Positions 16,289 through 24,698 of a DNA stretch of 57,992 nucleotides are shown here, in pieces. Positions within the stretch are counted from its first letter, which is position 1; each line of letters opens with the position of its first letter. Where the stretch lies: contig JAFAZN010000505.1 in NCBI GenBank assembly GCA_019239775.1, positions 1 to 57,992 of the forward strand, in the 5' to 3' direction. Made by a program: the position numbers and the translations under genes. Under the pieces are notes generated by a model. The model ran no database searches and had not been told where the DNA came from. It saw nothing but the letters and a program-made list of their open reading frames with translations. This stretch comes from Chloroflexota bacterium. Its GTDB lineage: Bacteria; Chloroflexota; UBA6077; CF-72.

Positions 16289-17718
16289 TAGCGCAGCGAA
16301 GAAGGAAGTATCGCCAGCTGCATGCGGTATTTGGCTACCGTGCGCCGGGCGATGTGGATGCCGCGATCTTTGAGGCGCTCCACGATTTCGGAGTCGGTCA
16401 GCGGCTTGCCTTCCTTTTCGATCACTTCCTTCATGATGTCTTTGACACTGAGCGAAGGCGTGAAGAAGTGCGCATACGGAATGACTTCGCCGTTGGGCAA
16501 CATCACGTACTTGGAAGCGGTCGCGCGACTCACCGTCGATTCGTGAACGCCGAGCTGTTGGGCGACCGCTGCACGTGAGAGCGGCCGAAGGTGTCGGACG
16601 CCCTTTTCGAGGAACTCGCGCTGCTGGTCTACCAGGCAGCGGGTGATGTTGAACAGCGTCTGCCGCCGCTGGTTGATGTTGGCAATGAACAGCTTGGCGC
16701 GCCCAACGTATTGTTGGACGTGACGCCGCTCCTCGGGGTTCATCGCCGCGCTGGAGCGATGCAGGTCCGCGGAGAGCCGGGTGTACATCGGGTTCACGCG
16801 AAGCACAAACCGACGCGACTCCACCACCTCCACCTCGAAGTCGTCCGGACCCGAGGAGATCACCACGTCAGGGATGATGTACATCGCGCGGGTGTCGCGG
16901 TCACTGGCGTTCGTTGGCGAAAAACCGTGCGCTGGGTGGGGGTTCAGCTTGGTTTTCACGAACTCCCACACGTCGGCAACTTCTTGCTGCGAGATCTTCA
17001 ACTCGTGCGCGATGCGGCCAAACTTGTGCTCGCCCAGCTCGGTCAGGAACTGGCTCACGATTTCGCGAGCATGCGGGTGTGACATTCCCCGCTCTTCGAG
17101 ATGGTCGATCTGGATCATCAGGCATTCGCTGAGTCGACGTGCGCCAATGCCGACCGGCTCCTGCGCCTGCAGCACGCGCAGCACCGCGCGGATCTTGTCC
17201 ACCGGCACCGTCATCTCGTACGCGACGTCCTCGATCTTGACAGCGAGATAGCCCTTTTCGTCGAGGCTGCCAACCAGATACTCGGCAATCGGCATGTCCT
17301 CTTCGGGCAGAGCCGCGCCCATGTCCATGAGCAGCTTCTCGGCTAGCGTTTGCTCCGAGGCAACGCGCGTGAGCGGATCGAAGTCTTCATCATCGGAACC
17401 GCGATTGCGCGCCTCACCACCATCGTCATAGCCGTAGCCGCGGGACTCGGGTCCATAGGACGATGGGCTGCTGCCTTTCTGACGCTGGATGCAGCGCGGG
17501 CAGATGGAGCCCTGCAGCTCGGTGCCACAAATGCGGCAGGTAGGAATCTCGACGAGCTCGAGAGCAGGATTGTCGTTCAGCTCGGTGGCGATTTGTTGCT
17601 GGAGCTCCTGCGAGGACAACTCGAGGATGTAATTTGCCGCCACCAACCGCGGCGAGACCTTGAGCGTCTGATTCGCCGAATATTCTTGCCCGAGATCGAG
17701 CTCCAACTCCATCGTCAT
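16288..17718 (-). CDS. rpoN: RNA polymerase sigma-54 factor RpoN
   Basis: A 476-aa sigma-54. Region I is present at the N-terminus (Gln/Leu-rich, LELSSQELQQQI...ELNDNPALELVE). The core-binding domain is seen (LLMDMGAALPEED... and IGARRLSECLMIQI). The DNA-binding domain has an HTH (QQLGVHESTVSRAT) and the diagnostic RpoN box ARRTVAKYR near the C-terminus. Unusually, four cysteines at about 60-80 (CRICG...CPRC) form a zinc-ribbon-like insertion right after region I. It recognises -24/-12 promoters and needs an AAA+ activator; an NtrC-type candidate lies just upstream on the same strand. Two consensus -24/-12 sites are in this window. Confidence 0.95.
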   Translation of the reverse strand: MTMELELDLGQEYSANQTLKVSPRLVAANYILELSSQELQQQIATELNDNPALELVEIPTCRICGTELQGSICPRCIQRQKGSSPSSYGPESRGYGYDDGGEARNRGSDDEDFDPLTRVASEQTLAEKLLMDMGAALPEEDMPIAEYLVGSLDEKGYLAVKIEDVAYEMTVPVDKIRAVLRVLQAQEPVGIGARRLSECLMIQIDHLEERGMSHPHAREIVSQFLTELGEHKFGRIAHELKISQQEVADVWEFVKTKLNPHPAHGFSPTNASDRDTRAMYIIPDVVISSGPDDFEVEVVESRRFVLRVNPMYTRLSADLHRSSAAMNPEERRHVQQYVGRAKLFIANINQRRQTLFNITRCLVDQQREFLEKGVRHLRPLSRAAVAQQLGVHESTVSRATASKYVMLPNGEVIPYAHFFTPSLSVKDIMKEVIEKEGKPLTDSEIVERLKDRGIHIARRTVAKYRMQLAILPSSLR

Positions 17719-18104
17719 AATGTGATCGCTAGTCCTCTCCCGTTACAAACGAGTTTTCTTCCACGCAGTATTTCTGCGCTCGGGACCGTCGCACTAACGC
17801 AGCCAATGTGCCACAAGACTGTGGTCGAACACGTTAGTCGAACCCGTCGGTGGAACCCATTGGTCGAACTGGTCCGTGGAACTCTCCTGGAACTGGTCCG
17901 TGGAACTCGCCTGTGGAACTGAAGTGCCATTGTCGTGAACTGCCATTGTCTCTAACCGTGTCGGACTTCCGAACCGTTCCGACTTCTGACCCGTAACGTC
18001 GGGCGTGTGATGTGCGCGAGTTTCAGCGCTCGACCGGCGGGGTCCAGGGGCCCGTAGCCCCTGGGGAGAAAGTCTGCGGACTTTCGACTTCCAAATCTAA
18101 CTCG
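17719..18104. repeat. 386-base gap with degenerate tandem repeats and hairpins
   Basis: No gene is seen here. From about 17819 to 17945 there are eight or more irregular 14-17-base units built on (G/C)TGGAAC or GTCGAAC. They are followed by GC-rich hairpins (listed separately) and by unmatched sequence at 17946-18040. The rpoN promoter must lie in the part next to 17718, where GGGAGAGG occurs some 15 bases before the ATG. Confidence 0.7.
18044..18084 (-). terminator. Double hairpin terminator region
   Basis: Two perfect stems in series: CCAGGGGC-N5-GCCCCTGG at 18044-18064 and AAAGTC-N4-GACTTT at 18069-18084. A smaller stem TCTAAC/GTTAGA at 18096-18109 overlaps the stop of the small membrane-protein gene. 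They probably terminate transcription before the rpoN promoter. Confidence 0.5.
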
Positions 18105-18440
18105 TTAGAGTTTCTTTATGTTTTTTTCGATTCTTCTGAACGCCTGATCAACAATATCTTCGATTTCCGACAACGCCGACAACAATGCTGGCTTCAACTC
18201 CGGCACGATTTTGTCCATGACAAAATCTCGTCCGGCCTCCACACCATCTGCGCCAGCCCAATCACGCGCTAAGCGTGCTACGCGACTGGTCGGCTCTTCT
18301 TCTTCACGCGATCGGCGCAGGACATATGCGATAACACCTGCAGCGATCGCCGTCGCCAGAACTGTGCCGACCGCACGTCCGCTGCGGTCTTCCCATGGTC
18401 GCTGGTTTGCAAATGCGCCGGACCGGCCTTCGTCAACCAT
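18105..18440 (-). CDS. Small single-TM protein beside the sigma-54 activator
   Basis: A 111-aa protein not recognised by family. A short polar N-terminus is followed by one membrane helix at about 22-42 (GTVLATAIAAGVIAYVL), then a charged helical cytoplasmic region rich in Glu, Arg and Lys. The GGGAGAGG ribosome-binding site sits 3-10 bases before the ATG at 18440, which decides this start over a longer frame reaching 18641. It follows the NtrC-type activator by 49 bases on the same strand, and a consensus -24/-12 promoter lies inside the end of that gene, so sigma-54-dependent expression is possible. Its function is unknown. Confidence 0.6.
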   Translation of the reverse strand: MVDEGRSGAFANQRPWEDRSGRAVGTVLATAIAAGVIAYVLRRSREEEEPTSRVARLARDWAGADGVEAGRDFVMDKIVPELKPALLSALSEIEDIVDQAFRRIEKNIKKL

Positions 18441-18489
18441 CGTCCTCTCCCTTATCAAAATTTCAAGAAAACGCTTATCCGAGAAAGGT

Positions 18490-19914
18490 TTAGACGCGAC
18501 CGTCCAGACCGTGTTCCGCCAGCTTTTTCTCGAGGGTTGCAATATCCGTGCCAAGCAGTTTGGCGGCGGCGTGCCGGTTACCGTCGGAGCGCAGTAACGC
18601 GCGCTGGATATAGCGCAATTCCGTAGCGGCCAGGACGTCATCCAGGGTCTTGCCGTCGGTCAGTTGCTGGTTCAAATCGATGATCGCAATTTCGCGATCC
18701 ACGTCCATGGCGAGGTGGTCGGCAGTGATCACTCCGCCCTGCGCCAGCACCACCGCGCGTTCGACCGTGTGCTCCAATTCGCGCACGTTGCCAGGCCAGT
18801 CATACGTGAGCAGCCGCTGCAGCGCTTCTTCACTGATTCGGGCTGGTGCGCTGGCATCGCTGAAACGATGCTTTTGCAGAAAATGCTCGACGAGGAGCGG
18901 AATATCGTCCTTGCGTTCGCGAAGCGGCGGCACGTGAATCGTGATGACTGCCAGTCGGTGATACAGGTCTTCGCGGAACCGACCGGTCTCGACCTCCGCG
19001 CGCAAGTCCTTGTTGGTCGCGGCGACAACGCGGACGTCCACCTTGATCGACTGCGACGAACCCACACGCTCGAATTCGCGCTCCTGCAAAACACGCAGCA
19101 GCTTGGCCTGTAAGGTCAACGCCATATCGCCGATTTCGTCGAGGAAGATGGTGCCTTTGTGGGCCATTTCGAAGCGCCCGATACGCTGGCGATCCGCCCC
19201 TGTAAATGAGCCCTTTTCGTGTCCGAAAAGCTCGCTTTCCATGAGCGTGGCCGGGAGCGCCGTGAGGTTAACTTTTACCAGCGGACCCTTCGAATAGCTG
19301 GAGTACTCGTGCAGCATCTCGGCAACCGACTCTTTGCCTGCGCCGGTTTCGCCGATGATCAGGACGTTGGCGTCCGACGCTGCCACCTTGCCGATCATCT
19401 TGTAGACGTCCTGCATCTGCGGCGTGTTGCCGACGATGCGCTCGGATAAGGTCTTGTTTTCCTGCTTGCTGCGGACCAACTCCTGGGCAAGCTGCTGCCG
19501 TTCGAAGTAGCGCCGAATGGTGAACAGCACTCGGTCGACGTCGAACGGCTTGGTGATGTAGTCGTAGGCACCCAGGTGCATGGCCTCGATCGTGGTGCTC
19601 GAGGTGCCGTAGGCCGTCATCAGGATGACGTTGCCCACACCGATGTCCTGGGCTGAGAGCCGCTTGAGGATCTGAATGCCGTCCTGGTCCGGCATGCGCA
19701 AGTCGATCAGCAGCAAGTCTGGCTCGTCCACCGGGACGATGCGCAGCACTTCACTGCCGCTCTTGGCTTCTAGAGTGTCGTAGCCCTCGCCCTGCAGTAG
19801 CTCGACCAACGTGCCACGAATCGCGGCATCGTCATCGGCGATCAGAATGCGTTTTGTGGCGATTGGGCGGTCACTCTCTGTCTCACGTGGCTGGCGTTCG
19901 GCGCGTGCAACCAT
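18490..19914 (-). CDS. Sigma-54-dependent NtrC-family response regulator
   Basis: A 474-aa three-domain activator. The receiver domain spans about 22-140 with phosphoacceptor Asp71 (LLIDLRMPDQDG) and TKPFD lysine. The AAA+ domain has Walker A GETGAGKES, the sigma-54 contact loop as GSFTGA (the usual form is GAFTGA), the Walker-B segment FLDEIGDM, and VVAATNKDL. The Fis-type HTH at the C-terminus contains RHAAAKLLGTDIATLEKKL. It would open sigma-54 promoters after phosphorylation; no cognate kinase is nearby. It lies upstream of rpoN and divergent from rarA. The Ser in the GAFTGA loop occurs in some functional relatives, so activity is not excluded. Confidence 0.93.
   Translation of the reverse strand: MVARAERQPRETESDRPIATKRILIADDDAAIRGTLVELLQGEGYDTLEAKSGSEVLRIVPVDEPDLLLIDLRMPDQDGIQILKRLSAQDIGVGNVILMTAYGTSSTTIEAMHLGAYDYITKPFDVDRVLFTIRRYFERQQLAQELVRSKQENKTLSERIVGNTPQMQDVYKMIGKVAASDANVLIIGETGAGKESVAEMLHEYSSYSKGPLVKVNLTALPATLMESELFGHEKGSFTGADRQRIGRFEMAHKGTIFLDEIGDMALTLQAKLLRVLQEREFERVGSSQSIKVDVRVVAATNKDLRAEVETGRFREDLYHRLAVITIHVPPLRERKDDIPLLVEHFLQKHRFSDASAPARISEEALQRLLTYDWPGNVRELEHTVERAVVLAQGGVITADHLAMDVDREIAIIDLNQQLTDGKTLDDVLAATELRYIQRALLRSDGNRHAAAKLLGTDIATLEKKLAEHGLDGRV
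18538..18553 (-). promoter_or_regulatory. Candidate sigma-54 (-24/-12) promoter inside activator gene
   Basis: On the minus strand the sequence reads TGGCACGGATATTGCA, a full match to TGGCACG-N4-TTGCW. It lies in the HTH-coding end of the NtrC-type gene. Transcription would start near 18527, about 90 bases before the small membrane-protein gene. Because it is also coding sequence, chance resemblance is possible. Confidence 0.45.
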
Positions 19915-20092
19915 AACCGTGGGTCTTGCTCACTCCTCCAGACCTGCACACCGTCGATGCTTCCGTGCCACCCATCACGGGGCCTCGGAACGGCACCACC
20001 AGTATGCCACAGGCTCCCCATCCCAAGGGGACTTCCTGTTTAACGAAGACGCACCGCCTTTTGTTCGCGGTGCGGGAGTTAAGCTCGGCGTT

Positions 20093-21445
20093 GTGAACGC
20101 GCAGGCACGCCTGTTTGGCGATGCGCAGCCGCCCGCGCCCGCAAGTGTGCCGCTTGCTGCGCGGATGCGCCCGCGCAGCCTGGACGAGATCCTCGGCCAG
20201 GAGCACCTGCTGGCGCCCGGGCGAGCCCTGCGGCGTGCGCTCGAAACCGACCGGGTCCCGAGCATGGTTCTGTGGGGACCACCCGGCTCGGGCAAAACAA
20301 CACTGGCCGAGGTGATCGCCCGGCTGAGCCATTCGCGTTTCGTTGCCCTGTCGGCGGTAACCGCGGGCGTGGCCGATCTCCGGAAGGTGATTGAGGAGGC
20401 CCGCGGAGTGCCCGATGAGCGCACGATCCTTTTCATCGACGAGGTGCATCGCTGGAACAAAGCGCAACAGGACGCAGTGCTGCCTCACGCTGAAAACGGC
20501 ACTGTCGTCCTCATTGGTGCCACCACCGAGAATCCGTCGTTCGAGGTGAACTCGGCGCTCCTCTCACGAGTGCGCGTTTTTACGCTGCGAGCGCTTTCCG
20601 ACTCCGATATCGAAACCATCGTCAAGCGAGCCCTCACAGACGCAGAGCGTGGCCTGGGCGAACGACACCTCAGCCTTGAAGAGTCCGCGATGCGCCACCT
20701 TGTGGAGCGCTCCAACGGCGACGCGCGTGTGGCTCTGAACGCCCTGGAGCTGGCCGCCGACGCTGCTGAAGCCGCCAAGGCCAGCACGATCGAGCTGAGC
20801 GTGATCGAAGACGCTGTCCAGCAACGCGCACTGCTCTACGACAAGGGCGGCGACGCCCATTACGACACGATCTCCGCCTTCATCAAGTCGATCCGCGGCT
20901 CGGACCCCGATGCGGCCGTGTACTGGCTAGCCAGAATGCTCGAATCCGGCGAGGACCTCATGTTTATCGCCCGGCGACTGGTGATTCTGGCCGGCGAGGA
21001 CGTCGGTCTGGCCGATCCGCACGCGCTATCGGTCGCGGTGGCAGCGCAGCAGGCCGCCCACTTCGTCGGCATGCCCGAAGCCATGTTTCCGCTCACCGAG
21101 GCCACGCTGTATCTCGCGACCGCCCCTAAATCCAATTCCGTGGGACGGGCCTATTCGGCGGCCATGGATGCGGTTCGTGATACGCGCAATGACCCGGTTC
21201 CGCTGCACCTGCGCAACGCGGTGACCGGCCTGATGCGCGGCATGGGGTACGGTCGCCACTACCGCTACAGTCACGATTTCTCAGAGGATGACCCTCGCCG
21301 CTGGACCCAGGCCTACCTGCCGGAAAATCTCGCCGGTCGCCAGTTCTATTCGCCCGGCGATCAGGGTCTCGAAGCCGCTGAGATCAAGTCGCGCGTGGAG
21401 CGAATCCGCGCATTGAAGTTGAAGGAGAACGATGCTCACGATTGA
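20093..21445 (+). CDS. rarA: Replication-associated recombination ATPase RarA (MgsA)
   Basis: A 450-aa clamp-loader-like AAA+ ATPase that acts at stalled replication forks. Walker A WGPPGSGKTTL, Walker B LFIDEVHRWNK, the TTENPSFEVNSALLSR sensor stretch, and the C-terminal tetramerisation region (YDTISAFIKSIRGSDPDAAVYWLARML and AGEDVGLADP) are all typical. The frame is open upstream to 19811, but the GTG at 20093 gives the normal family length and leaves a promoter gap toward the divergent activator gene. The 3' end overlaps the M20 carbamoylase gene by 14 bases. Confidence 0.92.
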   Translation: MNAQARLFGDAQPPAPASVPLAARMRPRSLDEILGQEHLLAPGRALRRALETDRVPSMVLWGPPGSGKTTLAEVIARLSHSRFVALSAVTAGVADLRKVIEEARGVPDERTILFIDEVHRWNKAQQDAVLPHAENGTVVLIGATTENPSFEVNSALLSRVRVFTLRALSDSDIETIVKRALTDAERGLGERHLSLEESAMRHLVERSNGDARVALNALELAADAAEAAKASTIELSVIEDAVQQRALLYDKGGDAHYDTISAFIKSIRGSDPDAAVYWLARMLESGEDLMFIARRLVILAGEDVGLADPHALSVAVAAQQAAHFVGMPEAMFPLTEATLYLATAPKSNSVGRAYSAAMDAVRDTRNDPVPLHLRNAVTGLMRGMGYGRHYRYSHDFSEDDPRRWTQAYLPENLAGRQFYSPGDQGLEAAEIKSRVERIRALKLKENDAHD

Positions 21446-22655
21446 GCCCGCGGAAATGCAGCATCTCGTCGAGACGCTGGGCGCCATTGGCGAGCAGCCA
21501 GGTGGCGGCATTATCCGCCACGTGTACGACGCGGCCTGGTCCGCCGCTCGACGGCAACTCATGGCCTGGATGCAAGAGGCCGGTCTCGTCGTCCGTGAAG
21601 ACGCCGTAGGGAACCTCTTCGGCCGGATCGAAGGTGACAGTCCGCGCACGATTCTCACGGGTTCCCACGTCGACACCGTGATCCTCGGCGGCCGCTACGA
21701 CGGCGCGCTTGGCGTCCTCAGCGCGCTCGCCGCCCTGCGGGCGCTGAAGCGGTCTGGCGCGCGACCCAGGAAGTCCCTGGAGATGGTTGCTCTCTGCGAG
21801 GAGGAGGACAGTCGCTTCCATGGCAACTTCTGGGGCACACGCGCCATGCTGGGACTCGTCCGTCAGGAAGAGTTGGACGACCTCACCGACCTGGATGGCG
21901 TCACGATCGGTGAGGCCATGCGGCAAGCGGGCTTTGCGCCCGAAAACTATCCAAGTGCTATTCGGGACGATCTCGACGCCTTCATCGAATTGCACATCGA
22001 ACAGGGCCGCATCCTCTACGACGAGCACCAGCCACTCGGCGTCGTCGATGCCATCACCGGCTTTTATCGATTCCGCGTCACAGTAGAAGGCCGGACCGAC
22101 CATGCCGGCACCACCCCGATGGACCTGCGACGCGACGCGCTCCAGGCCGCCGTCGAGTTTTCGTCCGAGATGACGCGGATCGTGTCGGAGGCAGGTCGGC
22201 CTGCGGTGGTCACCAACGGCTGGTGGGATGTCCAGCCCGGCGCGTGGAACATCGTGCCAGGGCATGTCGAGTTCTCGGTGGACTTTCGCCACACCAACGA
22301 GGCCACCAAACAGCGCCTCGCGGCCGAGATCCGCGCGCGTGGCGAAGCCATTGCCAAGGAGCGTGGCGTGGGCATCGCCTACGACCTCGCCGGTGACATC
22401 CTGCCCATGGACATGGACGCGCACGTAAAGGCGGAGCTTCAGGCGGCGGCCGAGGCATGCAGGGTGCCGTGGAAGCCGATGGTGAGCGGCGCCGGCCATG
22501 ACTCACAGATAATGGCCACAAAAGTCCCGACCGGCATGTTGTTCGTGCCCAGTGCAGATGGGCGATCCCATAGCGCCGCCGAATTCACGACCCCAGAAGA
22601 CGCCGCCCGAGGCGCTACCGTTCTGGTCGCCGCCCTTCAACGCCTGGCGTACTAA
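21432..22655 (+). CDS. Zn-dependent M20-family hydantoinase/carbamoylase-type amidase
   Basis: A 407-aa enzyme of the N-carbamoyl-L-amino-acid hydrolase/allantoate amidohydrolase/beta-ureidopropionase group. The metal and substrate motifs are all in place: GSHVDT, GRYDGALG, EEEDSRF, HIEQGR, TDHAGTTPM and SGAGHD, with a C-terminal SHSAAEFT. It hydrolyses a carbamoyl or ureido group from an amino-acid-like substrate; the exact one is unclear. GAAGGAG precedes the ATG by 3 bases, and the gene overlaps the end of rarA. Downstream are a small protein and a CoA-transferase in the same direction. Confidence 0.88.
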   Translation: MLTIEPAEMQHLVETLGAIGEQPGGGIIRHVYDAAWSAARRQLMAWMQEAGLVVREDAVGNLFGRIEGDSPRTILTGSHVDTVILGGRYDGALGVLSALAALRALKRSGARPRKSLEMVALCEEEDSRFHGNFWGTRAMLGLVRQEELDDLTDLDGVTIGEAMRQAGFAPENYPSAIRDDLDAFIELHIEQGRILYDEHQPLGVVDAITGFYRFRVTVEGRTDHAGTTPMDLRRDALQAAVEFSSEMTRIVSEAGRPAVVTNGWWDVQPGAWNIVPGHVEFSVDFRHTNEATKQRLAAEIRARGEAIAKERGVGIAYDLAGDILPMDMDAHVKAELQAAAEACRVPWKPMVSGAGHDSQIMATKVPTGMLFVPSADGRSHSAAEFTTPEDAARGATVLVAALQRLAY

Positions 22656-22665
22656 GATTGCGGAG

Positions 22666-23067
22666 ATGGACTCCGAGGGGACGGAGCTCTCCACGGTCGC
22701 ACGCGAGACCTTCGAGTACAGCATCGTTACGTGGGCGGGCCGCAAGTACGAAGAGTGGGTGCGCTCGTGGGCGCAGCCCCACCCGCGCGACCCGCGCGGC
22801 CTGGTGCAGTTGCCTGAATCGATTTACGAGGCGTTTCAGCAACGCGCGCCTGGCGAACGTCTCAACCGCAAGCAGGCAGAGGCTCTTGGCTATCCGCGTG
22901 TGCCTGGCGAGCAGGAGCTGGCGCGTGTACGCAAGGAACTGCACGATGCCCTCGGCCGCTGCGACTGGGACCGCGCCCATGACCTGGACGCCGAGCTCCG
23001 CGAGCTCCAGACGCGCGTAGCTGCCATGCGAGTTACCGCCCTGCGCACCCATTCCGCGGTTGGCTGA
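22666..23067 (+). CDS. Uncharacterised small protein with C-terminal helical hairpin
   Basis: A 133-aa protein not assigned to a family. The N-terminal half is Trp/Tyr/Arg-rich (TWAGRKYEEWVRSW). A central LNRKQAEALGYPRVPGEQ is followed by an amphipathic helical hairpin (ARVRKELHDALGRCDWDRAHDLDAELREL) that resembles UVR-type two-helix motifs. The ATG at 22666 is chosen because it starts 10 bases after the upstream stop; a longer frame from 22552 would overlap it. It sits between the M20 amidase and the CoA-transferase, overlapping the latter by 8 bases, so it is probably cotranscribed. Confidence 0.6.
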   Translation: MDSEGTELSTVARETFEYSIVTWAGRKYEEWVRSWAQPHPRDPRGLVQLPESIYEAFQQRAPGERLNRKQAEALGYPRVPGEQELARVRKELHDALGRCDWDRAHDLDAELRELQTRVAAMRVTALRTHSAVG

Positions 23068-24208
23068 GTCCACGCTCCCGCTGGCGGGAGTCAACGTCGT
23101 TGCGTGGGAGCACGCGGTCGCGGCGCCACTGGCGACGCGCCACCTGACGGATCTCGGCGCCGACGTGATCAAGGTCGAGCGACCTGGTGGTGGCGACTTT
23201 GCGCGTGAGTACGATTCGGCCGTTCGCGGCCTGAGCGCCTATTTTGTCTGGCTCAATCGAGGCAAACGCAGCATCGTCCTGGACCTGAAGGCCCCGCGCG
23301 AGCGCTCGGCCTTTGATGCTCTTCTCGACCGAGCGGACGTCTTCGTGCACAACCAGGGCCCCGGCGCGGCCGAGCGCATGGGCTGCACCTATGCCGAGCT
23401 CACGCGGCGGAACCCACGGTTGGTGATGTGCGCGATTTCCGGATACGGCCCTGATGGGCCGCACAAGGACCGAAAGGCATATGACCTCCTGCTCCAGGGC
23501 GAAGCTGGTGTCATCGCGCTGACAGGTACACCCGAGGAACCTGCGAAAGTCGGCATCTCAGTCGCCGACATCGCGAGCGGCATGTACGCATTTAGCAGCA
23601 TCCTCGCCGCGCTCTATCGCCGCTCGATCTCTGGTAAGGGCGCCGAGATTCAGATCTCGATGCTGGAAGCCCTGGTCGAATGGGTCATGCCGGCGGCGTA
23701 TGTGGCTGAGTACACGTTGAAAGCCCCACAGCGTACGGGTGCGCGCAGCAACTTCATCGTGCCGTACGGTCCGTACCGCGTCGGGAGCGGCGGCAGTGTG
23801 AACCTGGCGGTCCAGAATGATGGCCAGTGGCGTCGACTCTGCGCCACGGTGTTGCAGCGCCCCGACCTCGCGGACGATTCCCGTTATCGCACCAACGAAC
23901 TTCAGCTGAGGAACCGCGAAACGTTGGAACCGCTCATCGAGTCGCTGCTATCCCAGGAAACGCGTGAGTCTGTCGAGGCCCGACTTGTGCAGGCGGATGT
24001 GCCGTTCGGGACAGTCAACAGCGTCGAGGACGTCTTGCAGCATCCGCAGTTGGACGCCCGTGAACGGTGGTTTGACATCCAGAGTCCAGTGGGTGAACTG
24101 CACGCGCTGCATCATCCGATGAACATCGCTGGCCTGGAGCGCCCAGCGATGCGCGTGCCTGCCCTTGGCGAGCACACCGCCGAAGTGCTCATCGAATTGG
24201 GGTTCTAA
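23060..24208 (+). CDS. Family III (CaiB/BaiF) CoA-transferase
   Basis: A 382-aa formyl-CoA-transferase-like enzyme. Motifs are LTDLGADVIKVERPGGGDFAR, a lysine-rich LNRGKRSIVLDLK, the putative catalytic Asp142 in AYDLLLQGEAG, and the C-terminal QADVPFGTVNSVEDVLQHPQL and PALGEHTAEVL. It moves CoA between carboxylic acids in the cytoplasm, or acts in a racemase-like role; the substrate is unknown. The start is a TTG overlapping the upstream small gene by 8 bases. The 3' end overlaps the convergent GNAT gene by 20 bases. Confidence 0.88.
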   Translation: MAESTLPLAGVNVVAWEHAVAAPLATRHLTDLGADVIKVERPGGGDFAREYDSAVRGLSAYFVWLNRGKRSIVLDLKAPRERSAFDALLDRADVFVHNQGPGAAERMGCTYAELTRRNPRLVMCAISGYGPDGPHKDRKAYDLLLQGEAGVIALTGTPEEPAKVGISVADIASGMYAFSSILAALYRRSISGKGAEIQISMLEALVEWVMPAAYVAEYTLKAPQRTGARSNFIVPYGPYRVGSGGSVNLAVQNDGQWRRLCATVLQRPDLADDSRYRTNELQLRNRETLEPLIESLLSQETRESVEARLVQADVPFGTVNSVEDVLQHPQLDARERWFDIQSPVGELHALHHPMNIAGLERPAMRVPALGEHTAEVLIELGF

Positions 24209-24698
24209 CGAGCCGAGCCATGTACAACGCGTCGACGAGTTCGCCGGCGCGATGCGCGAACTCGCGGGCCTGGCCTTCTACCTCGAAGCCGAATTTCTCA
24301 TACAGGTGAATGGCAGGCGCATTGTCAGCCCACACCTCCAACTCGATGCGCCGCAGACCAAGCCAATTGTCCGCGAGGTCGACCATCGCTGCCATCAGGG
24401 CGGTGCCGACCCCGCGCCCGTGGTACTCGTCGTGGACAGCCATGCCGAACTTGCCAACGTCACGTCGACGCGCTCCAGGCAACACGCTGAGCCCGAGGTG
24501 CCCAACAACTCGACCATCCACGATCGCAACCAGGTGGTGTTCGCCCGACCCCGATCCCTCGATGTAGTGCTCGCGCGTCCACGCCAGCGGCCGCCACGGC
24601 AGCTGCAGCGTGCCCGCCACCACGCCCGGGCAGCGCAGGATGGCGTGAACTGCCTCGGCGTCCTCGGGCTCCGCGGCTCGAATGGAGATCTCAGACAT
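24189..24698 (-). CDS. GNAT-family N-acetyltransferase
   Basis: A 169-aa GNAT protein. The acetyl-CoA pyrophosphate loop is visible as HGRGVGTAL after the AVHDEYHG strand. The ELEVWADNAPAIHLYEKFGFEVEG segment is the typical motif-B region, with the Asn-Ala-Ile-Tyr pattern. It acetylates a small molecule or protein amine; the substrate is unknown. Its ATG at 24698 overlaps the end of thiD by 8 bases. Confidence 0.85.
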   Translation of the reverse strand: MSEISIRAAEPEDAEAVHAILRCPGVVAGTLQLPWRPLAWTREHYIEGSGSGEHHLVAIVDGRVVGHLGLSVLPGARRRDVGKFGMAVHDEYHGRGVGTALMAAMVDLADNWLGLRRIELEVWADNAPAIHLYEKFGFEVEGQAREFAHRAGELVDALYMARLVRTPIR

